The notes below the pieces were generated by a model, which was not told the origin of the DNA, did not search any database, and saw only the letters and a program-made list of their open reading frames with translations. The position numbers were made by a program, and so were the translations under genes. Source: Owenia fusiformis (taxonomy: Eukaryota; Annelida; Polychaeta; Sabellida; Oweniidae). Taken from it: a stretch of DNA of 64,000 bases. This document shows, piece after piece, positions 26,001-36,000 of this stretch. Numbering within the stretch: position 1 is the stretch's first letter; each line of letters starts with the position of its first letter. The stretch covers positions 14,897,915 through 14,961,914 of the forward strand of contig CAIIXF020000001.1 of NCBI GenBank assembly GCA_903813345.2. Reading direction: 5' to 3'.

Positions 26001-26365
26001 CCAAGACCAAATACCATGAGACGATGGTCAAACAATGTAGATTCATACTGCTTCTGAGTTCTATCATACATTGTGTACAAATATTCAAGTTCAGATTCAG
26101 AAGTACAATAGCCAACACAAATCAAGCCTAGAACTTTCCTATGGGCTTGAAAATCCCCCCAATCATTGTTATCTGGTGGGTATGCTTTCTTATAACGTAG
26201 CCATATGTTTCGAGCTTGTTCTTGAATTCTGACATGTTGTACTCTAGAGATGCGCTCATAGACTTTATTGAATGATCGTGATTTTAATTGTGTCCCAATA
26301 TGTTTAACAAGAACTAAGAGGTTCTGGTGATCTTCCACTTTCTGACTGTAATCTGGAAAACTCAT
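11022..26365 (-). CDS. TRAPPC9: TRAPPC9 (NIBP/Trs120), TRAPPII tethering subunit
   Basis: Trs120-family subunit of the TRAPPII complex, which acts in Golgi/endosome tethering and Rab activation. Twenty-four exons chain in phase to 1,267 aa: 25398-26365, 25096-25241, 24570-24707, 24089-24225, 23641-23709, 23313-23384, 22820-23018, 22307-22400, 21683-21771, 21298-21385, 20715-20875, 20316-20401, 19841-19967, 19345-19555, 18847-18932, 17854-18000, 17600-17649, 16226-16365, 15761-15868, 14974-15178, 13039-13132, 12566-12664, 11801-11922, 11022-11189. The start MSFPDYSQ matches the vertebrate N-terminus and follows a TTTTAG acceptor, so a 5'UTR intron precedes it. Family blocks seen include [47 protein letters not shown] and [12 protein letters not shown]. 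Oddities: a Ser/Asp/Gly-rich insert (about residues 150-260) in exon 1, and a Cys-rich exon 23. The donors of exons 16 and 20 are the least certain because phase decided between alternatives. Confidence 0.95.
12057..12342 (-). pseudogene. Duplicate of the TRAPPC9 terminal exon inside its intron 22
   Basis: These 286 bp appear identical, without gaps, to 10846-11131 at an offset of 1,211 bp. The source encodes the last 36 residues or so of TRAPPC9, the stop codon and the first part of the 3'UTR. The copy lies in the intron before exon 23, same orientation, without the splice acceptor or the poly(A) signal at 10771, so it should not be translated in the normal mRNA. The complete identity suggests a very recent event or an assembly artefact. 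Confidence 0.9.
12343..12530. repeat. Local tandem repeat
   Basis: Near-identical units of about 105 bp carrying GATATATAGAGGTTCAGAC and GTAAATTGGTTTGAATTG recur at about 12370 and 12473, with a more degenerate copy at about 11980-12060. The array abuts the duplicated terminal-exon copy on both sides, which suggests the duplication landed in this repeat. Confidence 0.7.
13343..13896. repeat. Dispersed repeat family A, copy 2 (empty site)
   Basis: Colinear with 6921-8211 but without the 0.73-kb nested insertion. It lies in the TRAPPC9 intron between exons 20 and 21. The overlapping 98-codon open frame (13699-13995) runs across the repeat edge and is not a gene. Confidence 0.8.
13941..14050 (-). 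repeat. GTGGTGACAT-type dispersed repeat, copy
   Basis: Shares AAGGCATTAACATGCAAA, ATGTCACCACCTGCCAT and GTTACAGACGCTGAACACC with copies near 16.0, 22.1, 27.6, 32 and 35 kb. It lies in a TRAPPC9 intron. Confidence 0.7.
14246..14933. mobile_element. TIR element with TA target duplication (688 bp)
   Basis: The ends are GGGGAAGTCGTCCTATCAGC and the imperfect complement, with ATAATTAGGACCATTTCCCC at the right end. Both sides carry TA. Near each end and internally the word CCTAATTATCGCAC is repeated. It has no intact transposase; the open frame at 14421-14666 has no recognisable similarity. It sits between TRAPPC9 exons 20 and 21. Confidence 0.75.
16008..16131 (-). repeat. GTGGTGACAT-type dispersed repeat, copy
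   Basis: Contains ACAAGGCATTAGCATACAAA and TGTCACTACCTGCCATTTG, followed by ACACCAACCACCAAACACTG and a right end ATATGTCACCACTTC. It lies between TRAPPC9 exons 18 and 19. Confidence 0.7.
16823..17549 (-). mobile_element. Mariner-derived element with transposase remnant
   Basis: Terminal inverted repeats of about 75-80 bp start CAGGGTGTCCAATAAATAAG and are flanked by TA, the mariner/Tc1 target duplication. Inside, the minus strand (about 16850-17092) encodes a mariner-type transposase C-terminus with [16 protein letters not shown] and LKRDLRG. The usual last catalytic Asp region (PSD) reads PNE. Only this fragment remains, so the copy is non-autonomous. It lies in the TRAPPC9 intron between exons 17 and 18. 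Confidence 0.88.
18404..18745. repeat. Dispersed repeat family B, copy 1
   Basis: Shares GTGCCTAGCCC, GGGGTGTATTCGA, ATTACGATTCGAACATGAAA and GAATACAGT..ATGTT with 42705-42985. The left part is an inverted repeat: GAATACACCCC..GGGCTAGGCACAAA pairs with GTGCCTAGCCC..GGGGTGTATTC. It lies in the TRAPPC9 intron between exons 15 and 16. The 67-codon frame at 18552-18755 is repeat-derived. Confidence 0.78.
22108..22276 (-). repeat. GTGGTGACAT-type dispersed repeat, most complete short copy
   Basis: Bounded by TTGGTGATGACAT on the left and GTGGTGATGACAT on the right, with internal ACAAGGCATTAACATGCAA and CCAACCACCGAACACCAAC. It is in the TRAPPC9 intron between exons 8 and 9. Confidence 0.72.
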
Positions 26366-26699
26366 TGTGACCCTAAAAAGAACAAATATACATTTTACAA
26401 TAGAAACCAAACATATGATATAACATTTAATAAAAGTCTTAATTTTTTATACATGTATGAATTCAACTCTGGTGATCGATATTACCCAACTGCTCTTACG
26501 GTCTAAAAAGTCTACATGTAAATATTAGCTTTGGTACAAAAACATAACATAGTCCATTTCAATAGGGTTGTGACATCAACAAAACCTAAAAAAAAAAGCA
26601 ATCAAAAGACCAATTTGCAATATTATATAAAAATTAGTGGTCAGACTCGCCTGAAAATCTCCAATCGAGTGGGCCATGAAAAACCATGATTATATTCGC

Positions 26700-27021
26700 G
26701 ATTTGACTTAGTTGAGTTACTTCCGGTTTCAGTTTCCCAAGTAGCGGCAGATTCATCAATTTGATCAAGTCTTTCAAGTGCCTCTATACTTTTTATTGTC
26801 TAAATCGTATTGCACATCCCTATTCCCGGCTGTTGGATATTGCATCAAACCGGAAATGAAACTTTTGCATAAAAATAACGAACCCAGAATAAAATCCAAG
26901 TATGTTTGTCTTCCGCACATGGCATTAAATAGAAAATAAGTTGTATTCTTTACAAATTAAGCAGAACATTACAACTATAAGCATGGAAATTGCGAATAGG
27001 AGAGACGAATCTCGACTCAAG
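26700..27021 (+). promoter_or_regulatory. Candidate Ets-rich promoter with a possible short plus-strand exon
   Basis: ACTTCCGGTTT (near 26718) and ACCGGAAAT (near 26851) are Ets-type sites in opposite orientations. An ATG at 26983 opens 13 codons that end at a good donor (AAG|GTAAGG, exon end 27021). A possible next exon after TTTTTTAG near 27243 adds only 9 codons before a stop. This may be a divergent or alternative promoter of TRAPPC9 with a noncoding plus-strand transcript. No protein is recognisable. Confidence 0.3.
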
Positions 27022-27534
27022 GTAAGGTGAAAAATATTTTTTTGGTAAAAATTTCAAATCGTGAGTAAATTAGGGCATTTCAGCCATGTTAATTTTTTCC
27101 ATAACATGGCAGAGAAGTATCAACATAAGAGGCCACACATAGCCAGACAGGCCCCAAGCAATCTACGATATACAAATGTTTTACAAATAAGATATGAATA
27201 ATACAGTTTATTGTACTGTAGTCTTTTAATTGCTTATTTTTTAGGTTCAATTGATGTCACAACTGAACTAAATTAGACTGTAATTATGCTGCTTGAGATC
27301 GCCACATTTAAAATGTGGTGTACTCTAAAAAGCTTCAACTCATGGTGACTAATCATTTTGAATATTATTTAAAAATATTTGTGAGGAAAGTAAGTGTATC
27401 CGAATCGAAACATGAGCAATGTCAAAAGTGATTATACAGTGTAACACACTGTTTCATCTGGTATTACGATAAATGGGTCTGCCATATTGAAATACATCTA
27501 AATAGTTGAACTTTATCTCGCTTTTGGAAAACAT

Positions 27535-27650
27535 CTGAAGGTGGCATCAACAAATGGAGACAAGGCATCATAATGCAAATTGTCAACAGCTGTCATTCGT
27601 TTCAGACGCTGAATGATGAACACCCAACCTGACACTAAATGTCACCACAA
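27535..27650 (-). repeat. GTGGTGACAT-type dispersed repeat, degenerate copy
   Basis: Contains GACAAGGCATCATAATGCAAA, CATTCGTTTCAGACGCTGAA and the right end AATGTCACCACAAC. It lies in the presumed 5'UTR intron of TRAPPC9. Confidence 0.6.
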
Positions 27651-28122
27651 CATTCTTAATGAAACTAAAACCCGGGACTTAACTCTCAAATAACAATGAA
27701 TAGCAACCTATAGACGAGCAAAAGTGAGAATCAACAAATGCAAAAACGGCGGGAGACATGATGCAAGGCTGGAATACAGAGACAGCCTTGGAAGAAGTAC
27801 ACTGTACCCCCATAAATGTGTGCTCGGTTTGCGCTTTTTACTTCTGAAGGTAATGTGCAGTAAAAAACAGTATATCCTATGTATATCGTATAAACCGATA
27901 CTTGTCACTCAGCTAAGACGAATCGATGCCTTTAAAGCTAACTTAGATTTATAAAAGTTCTGACCTTTTCTAAAAAATCTGAAAAATAAAAATACATGCA
28001 CGGTAGAAAAATAACATTTTCATTCATATTCTGAGAAGCAAATCTACCATCGCTCAACAATAGTTTAGCACATATACCAACGGTTTATAATGAGTATACA
28101 TCCAAATGCATCGTTTACTTAC

Positions 28123-28206
28123 AATAAGCAAATTCGTCGAATATTTACCCAAGAAATTCACCAACCAACTTCCGCCATTTTTGTTTTTAATCTAAGGTCA
28201 CGTGAC
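28123..28206 (-). promoter_or_regulatory. Probable TRAPPC9 promoter edge and 5'UTR exon
   Basis: On the minus strand AAAAATGGCGGAAG resembles a YY1-type initiator and is followed by a strong donor, TTATT|GTAAGT, ending a candidate noncoding exon at 28123. The coding exon begins just after an acceptor at about 26375, so an upstream UTR exon is required and this one fits. The palindrome GTCACGTGAC at 28197-28206 directly upstream is a full CLEAR/E-box match (TFEB/MITF/USF class). Confidence 0.5.
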
Positions 28207-30095
28207 TGAAAAAAGATTAAATCAAAGATTTCATAACGGTTCGTGTCATTCATTGAAGCATATGATAATATGAGTGTAGAACGAGAGATAAATCTACAGA
28301 AAGTTGTAAAGTTTGTAATTTTTGGTATTTCTTCAAGCCACAATTCTTTTTTTTCAATCGTGTAATTTTTTTTCTAACGAGCTGCAGCCATCTTTCTTTC
28401 TGAAATTTGGTAAGCAAATGGGTTTGTATTTTTCCAACTTTATGTCAACTTTACGTACTTCGGGGGTGGTTGAAACGTGTAGAATAGTTACCATTGACTG
28501 TTCGTAAAAGGTGATGCTACAGTGTACACATCTTAGCATTAGACTCTTGGCCTAGCAATCTGATTTTTAATTTTTTATTGAAAATTCAATATGAGCTCTT
28601 GTTGAATGCATAGGAGACAGGTTACCTGAAAAGAAAGATAGATATTATCTCTTATCTAAACAAGGACTGTCAGTGAGGCAAGCCTACCCTGGCTGAAATC
28701 AGCTCTGAAATAACAATTACTGCATGTCAAGCCGTCATTCAATGCTGATTTTGTAGAAAACAGATCTGTCCATCCTTCTACATGTGAGTTTTTCCCATAA
28801 AGATGCTTGATTAGTATAAATTCATCAAATTATACCCCTAGAATATCAAATTTCAACTGTACATCAACTGCGTGAGGAAAATAAACAAATCCATTCTTCA
28901 CCTACTATTCACAAACGGTGACAAACCCCTTGGAAAAGTTGTCCCTCATTTGACTAACAGCAAATGTGTATGTTTATGCAGCAATATACATGTATGTTAG
29001 TTTAGAAAATGATTAATTACAATCTTACCTGTACTTCACAGAAACATCCTAAGTATGAAAATATTTAACTTAACTGTCTCCTATGGTTGAATGTAGGCCG
29101 ATGAATAAAACCTAAAAAATAAGAGATTCAGAAAATCACAATCATTAGTCCCCACCTCGTTATAAAGACGTAATGTATTTATAGCAAAATGGAAGAAATT
29201 CCATTGGAGGATTTCTTTTTCATCAATTTCTCCAAGAAGTAGGTCGAGTTGTATCCACTAGAGTAGATTTCATGGCCTGACTGCGTCAGTAGAACTTGAA
29301 AAATAAGATTTACCTGAAGATTAGGAGTCTTACTTACCCTCTAGAGGTTAGAAGACACATTTCAATGAAACCCTATCACCTTTATTGCATCAACTTAGAG
29401 CATTTAGCACAATATCCAAGAGGTAAATTATGGACCGTGAAAATGAATGATTTCCTAGTAAGTTCCGGAAGTTTCAGTACGATAAATTACCGAACATTTG
29501 TGAAAATTGAATCTTTGTTCGTTTATTTTATAATTTACACGTGCGTGTATTCTTCCACACTTTGGTCTAAATTATAAAGCATCACGAACAGGTCCTAGTG
29601 TATTAATAGACTAATACAGCATTCATACTTTCCGCGCAGCATTTCATTCAGACCAATAGTTCAACTGTAGATCATGTAGTTTTTTCTATCTTAGAACAGG
29701 CCATCCTCTGCCCTGTCCTAAACTCGTCTGCAAAAGACCACAAAACATTCTTTTCTAATATTTTAATTATTTTTACATCAGACATGGTTGGATGACATGT
29801 CACAAAATTAAAGTTCAAGGTCAATACATTATTTCGTGATAGAGGCAACGCCGTCCCAAAAGTAAACACGAGGAAAATGGAAAAGTCCAAAAAGCATTAA
29901 CACATGAAATCTACTCTAATACACTGTACTTCACCTGTATGTTAATGGTAACATCCAGTTACTGAAAAGTTAGCCAGGCACGAGAATATTTTTCCGGCAG
30001 CTCCAATAATCAAGTGAGAATCCTCACTTCAGCAACCAGGTCGTTCAGGATATATATTTTCAGGATTTCTTCATGTGTCGTTGAACTGGTAGACT
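28207..30095. other. Intergenic DNA between TRAPPC9 and SNRNP48
   Basis: The two genes are divergently arranged, with starts about 1.9 kb apart. I see no coding block here and no clear SNRNP48 core promoter. The open frames present are short and show no family similarity. Confidence 0.5.
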
Positions 30096-33000
30096 ATGAC
30101 ATCTGAAGACAAGGCAGAGTTACTAACTCAACTGCATGATTTCATATCTGCTGCAGAAGGCCAGCTGAGTCAAATACTTCACAGGGTAGGATGGGATAAA
30201 GAAACAACGTTCAAATCAAAGGTGAAGATAAACAAATTGAGTTAAGGCATTTTAATGATATAAACAAGTTTAACATAAATGTACATATACGAGGGTTGTC
30301 CCAGAAGTAATGCACTATATTCTCTAACTTCCTTTAATATGCTTCAATTCAGCTGAAATTTTGTGTATATTACAATTGAAGTTTTATCTAGTATATCCTG
30401 AAGTTTCAGCATCAAACATTAATATTAAGTCTTAATATGGTTGCTATAGCAACATGGGGGTAGGGGCCGGCGGGGCAGGTACCAACTTTTCTAATTATGA
30501 AAAGATCCAAAGTGTTATTTTATTAATATTTCTTTCTTTTAAATGATCAAAATGATTGGGAAATTGTTAAATTTATTCAGCTTGATGTTAACCAAGTACA
30601 AATAATGACATTTAGCACTGTGATGTCATAATACCACAGTTCAATAGTCACAAATTCAAATACAGTCACGGTCAAGAAATTGCAAAAATGGCTGCGATTC
30701 TCATCTGATAACAGAAGGCCTTGCGTTTGGTGACATACATTGTAATTTCATACTTCACTTGGACTCACAGCCACACAAAACTTATGCTACCATGAAGAAA
30801 TTATATAAGGAGTATATACCAGATAGAACTACAATTATGAGGTGGCAGAAGAGATGACTGGACCCAGGATAACAACTCAAATCATGGGAGGCAAAAACTC
30901 CACAAATCACAGTGGAAGAAATTGCCAAGAGTGTTTGACCTGACAGGCATCAAAAGTACATAACATGCAAAGGGCAATATTTTGAGAAAATGTGAAATGG
31001 GACGCTGTGCAATATACATTGATTTAAATCTAGGATGTGCTCATAGTAATTTAGTATCTTATAATGTAATTTTGAGCATACATCTTATAGCTACACAAAA
31101 TGGTATTTGTTGATTAATTATTTCATATTTTCAATTTTTTATTCCTTTTGACGTGACTGTATAACCTGCCCCACCCTACCCAAACACACCAACTTAATTT
31201 TATTATAACATCAATATAGTTTTATAAGTCAACATGAAAATTTGTAGAATAATCAAAATGTCTCTAAGGAACATTTACTGAAAATTTCATGGAAAAATAT
31301 CAATTATTGATAAAGTTAGAGCATATAGTGCATTACTTCTGGGACAACCCTCGTATATGTACTTCTCAGTAAATAGTCTTCTTAACCGTAGGCTTTTATA
31401 TTTTCACATGCCTTTAAGTTCAGTATGTGATATAATTAAGATTATTGGTTTCTTTTTTAATTTTATCACTTTTCAATATTCATTTTCAGTGAGCAATAGG
31501 AAATGTAGGAGTACAGTGTTTAGCCTTATACTGTATATGCATGGGAAGTCAGATTATAGTTTCAGAAATTCAAGAGAAACAGTAATATGATACTTTTAGG
31601 GTACAGAGCTGGTAGAATGTCCATATGATGCCTCACACAAGATGCCAGAGTGTTCTTTGAAGAGACACACTCAGACTTGCAAGCTGTTGAAAGAGGGCTG
31701 TAACAAGACAGATCTGGTATGGTAATTTTATATGAATTAAATGGAAATGAACATTAGCTAATTCAGGCTACATCTGTGGCACCTATATATTTGAAATTTT
31801 GTTAATAGGTTTGCTGTCAGTTAAAGTCCCTATCACTTGTGAATGGGAAAAATCATGAGAAATGGTCATATTTTGGCCTACTTGATAGTACTTTGATCAG
31901 AATAGTGAAAATGTGATTTTTGGAGAACACTGATCTCATACTCATTTATTATATCACCATCAAGAAGTGGTGACATATTGTTATGGTGTCCGTTTTTTGT
32001 GGCGCGGGTGGTGGTTGGCAATCGGCGGTTGGCGGTTGGCATCTGTAACAAATTCTTAAAACTTCCAATAAATTAACAAATACTGTTTAGACTGACTTCA
32101 ATTTTTTACAGTTAGTTAGTTAAATATTTATTATAGTGTCACAGGCTATACAATATATGAGAAATATGATTTGCAAAACAGGCAATAGCCCCCAGCCGTC
32201 TCCGGCTTATGAGACACTTTATATCAATGAATTTACTGTGATTGTTGCAATTTCTTTGTTCGATTCAGTTCATTGATTGTCCAGTTTCGATATGATTAAA
32301 TGGTGAGTCGTATGTTATTAGTTTTAATATCAAACTAATTACTGTGTACAAATCATTTACAAGTTTTCAGAAGTTCAAATCAGATTTAACATTTTAGATT
32401 TGACCTTCAGTGACCTTTTCAAGGTCAAAGAAATGTCAAAAGGTCTTTTTTCAACTTGCTTCAAATTGACCAAAATGTTTTTCAAAATCATCTTCAAGTT
32501 ATCAGAAGTTCAAATCTGACTTAAGATTTAAGATTTGACCTTCAATGACCCTTTCAAGGTCAAAGAAATGTCAAAAAGGTCTTTTTTCAACTTGCTTCAA
32601 ATTTACCAATTTTTGATTTGAGATTTCACCTCCAATGACCTTCTCAAGGCCAAAGAAAGGTCAAAAAATATTTTTCAATTTGCTTCAAATTGACCAATTT
32701 TTTGTACAAATTCTCAAGAGTTCAAATTTGACTATAGATTTGACCTTCAATGTCATTCTCAAGGTCAAAAAGGTCTTTTTTCAACTTGCTGCAAATTGAC
32801 CAATTTTTTCAAAATCATCTACAGAGTTCTCAGAAATTCAAATCTGACTTAGGATTGGACTAATAATATTGTGAGCAACTAGGTGGTGACATTTTGTCAT
32901 GTTATGCCTTGTTCATGGTTACTGTTGTCAATTTTTACATAACAATGAGAATGATGTCACAGAACAGAAAACCAATTATTGATAAAAATCTTATGGGTAT

Positions 33001-36000
33001 GTGTAATGTTTACCTAAATTTTTGTAAATGGTATGTTTGTTTTATTGTAGGATGTTGCTTTGTCCACCTCAGTGGATTTTTATGGAAAAGCCAGTAATGT
33101 TCACACTGTACATATAGGTGAGTACTTTTAGACATTGTGCTCTTGTTCCTTTTAAAAGATCTATTCTTGATACAATTGTAATACAAGACAATACAGTACC
33201 TGAAGTGAAGACTATTTTGTTCTAATTTAGAACATCAACAGAACATAAGAATAACTGAAAACATAATTGAGATTTTAGGAAGTTTTTTCTTATAACATGA
33301 TGCATTTCTTATAAAAGAAGTATATATTAAAGTATTAATGAACAGTATTTTACATGTCCAATTAAACTGTAAAATGCTTTCAGATGGAGAGACCCAGGCA
33401 TCCATAATCAGAGAGTCAGAATGGATACATGGAACGACAGGTAGCTCATCTTTATAAAAACTACTCTATGAAATAAATCACGCAAGATTGATCATTCTTG
33501 AAAGTAGGAGATAAATCAATCAGTTTTCCCATTGAATTTTTAGTATTAGATTAAACTACAGTTTGGACCATAAACAAATGAGTCATGGATTTGCTAAAGT
33601 GAGGATTTCCCAAGTTAGAAATAAGAGAAATTTTAAAAGGCCATACATCAGTGGATGAGAATATACCAAATGTAAAATATACAAATTTTAGAGGATAGGG
33701 CATGTATCCTGACAATATTGGAGACTATGGGCTTTTAAACCACCATGGTTTGGAAATGGTGATAGAAAATCGTCCACTCATTTATTTATGGTCCAAACTA
33801 TGTATATATAAAACACATTACAAATTGATGTTTATTTTATTGACTTGTTTCTCTTTCAGGGTAAGCACATACATGGGAGAAGTGCCCAAGAATGTACTTG
33901 TACTTGTATCCTATATATAAAATATCCTTTATTCAACAATTTGTTCTTGTTCACTATTTATTTATTTCTAATTTATTATAAGAATGAACATTGAATAGGT
34001 GGCCACTGGTGGCACAGATTGTGTATATTCCTTATTGATAATGTATCAAAAATGGGATGGTACCGATAGGGATCTATTCGTGTGTTAATCTCCCATTACT
34101 TCACATGGGTTGGAGCAAATTGTTGAGTCTGGTACTTGGCCATTTACCTAGTATCTTCCTAGTATGTAATATCTTATTTAATAAGTATGCAAACACACTA
34201 TATTCTAACCTTAAAAAAGTTTGAACTCTCTTTCCTGAAAAATTTCAAATCATGGTTGGTGAAATTCAATTGTCTTTTACAATATTGCCTTTTAAAGATG
34301 TCCACATCTTATATACAGTACTTTTGAATGGCTCACTAACAATTAAATGATAAAGTCTCTATGGTTCTATATTTAGGTGCAACAGCTGATGGTACACTTA
34401 AACCTGTTCCCCATAGCGCAGAGCAGGCCACAATAGAACTGACTAGAAGCCAACGTCTGGCCATGTATGACTATGTGGTCAACCAGGCCAAGGGTGCAAG
34501 AAAGACAACTAGCTGTTCAAATGAAGAACTGATGTTCTTAAAAGAGGAAGATGTAGGTAAGGAATCAGTTTAAGTAGTTAGTCTTATTCATTGATTTAAT
34601 TTCCAACATTTCATGATTGGCAGTTTGTAAAAGTTTCATATTATAATTGCATTTCTTCTTCCTTTCTTTTTGGAACAAATGTAATTGTGATAAGACCCAG
34701 TTTGTCTTTTTTAAATAACCCTGTCTAATCTGATCTGAACACTTATATGGTGTTGAAATTAGCAGCTATTCACATACAAGTTTCTTAATAAAGTATGTGA
34801 GTCAATGGGAGACATCAAAATCGGGTATCAAAATCTGAAGGGTATGTAGGCAAATCCATTTTGGTAGGAGCACTCTGTTTAGTTTGAAAACTCACCCTTT
34901 ATTATTTTGTATCAGCACTATAGTCTGCAACTTTTTTGTTGACAGAGGTCTGCATATGGCAGTCGATGTCTGTAACAAATGGTAGGTAGTGCCATTTTGC
35001 ATGTCAATGCCTTGTTTATGTTCTTAGTGCTAAATGTTTTGTTATGTTTCTAGCTAAACCCAGTGGCTCCCTGTCTTACAAAGAACAAGAGGCAGCTATG
35101 AGAGATTTCAAAAGAAGAAGACAATCATATCGTGCCAAGAATGTCCACACAACTGGAAAGTCTCACACTGAAGTAAGTCCAGTCATACAATACTCCTTGT
35201 AGAACTCTGCATGTTCATGTCTTGTAAATATATATTTGTTTCCATTGCACATCTAGAATTTTCTACGACAGACTGGCGTTACTCTCTGGGTTACCATATT
35301 TGGTGATTTCCTGTAAACATGCGCCATGCTCAAGTTCTTTCTAAATTCTCCATACACAAATTAAAATGAATATCTGGGATGAAAAGAAAATTCAATATTT
35401 TTTCTAGATGGAGGTCATAATGTCAAGGTTCCTGGTCAAACATGGTTATTCAATTCAAGTTTTCCTGGACCTGAAAATGTTTGAAAGAGTTATTTTGTAA
35501 TACTTTTCAAACAAATCAAAAATATATTTCCCCAATAAATAATACAATAAAAGACAGAATGGCAGTGTTCATCCAAATTTAGAACAAGCTATGGTAAAGA
35601 AGTATAAACACTCCGGACAAATAAACTGGAATTCAACTTTAATTTTTTTCAAAAATCCCAAAGCTATTTACATTATTGCATCATTTAATTGAGGATTCTA
35701 TGTATGTCTGTAGAACATGCTGTGCTCAATATTTAAAACAAGAATATTTTCTTTGTTTAGATTTTACGTGAGGTTATTTCAAGTCAGTGTGAGGTCTTGG
35801 ATAAAATTTGGAATAAAAAGGTAAAGAAAGAGCCGGATGATGGACCATGGACCCAACAGAGGGACCATGTAAAGGAAGAACCTAGGACTTCCTCTAGGCA
35901 CCAGAAGAGGGATCACCGATCAAGGGAAAGAACTAGAAATATGTCGCCAGAGCGAGCTCAGAGAAGGAGGTAAATTTTCTAATTTTGAGAGGGGAGTGGG

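Noticed and set aside
33860-33915. A coding exon of SNRNP48 (frame with STYMGEVPKNVL)
   Set aside because: The frame cannot be joined to exon 4 in phase; the phase-1 join reads GGG TAA. Exons 4 and 5 join directly in phase and give the expected 337 aa. I treat the site as the poison 3' splice site instead.
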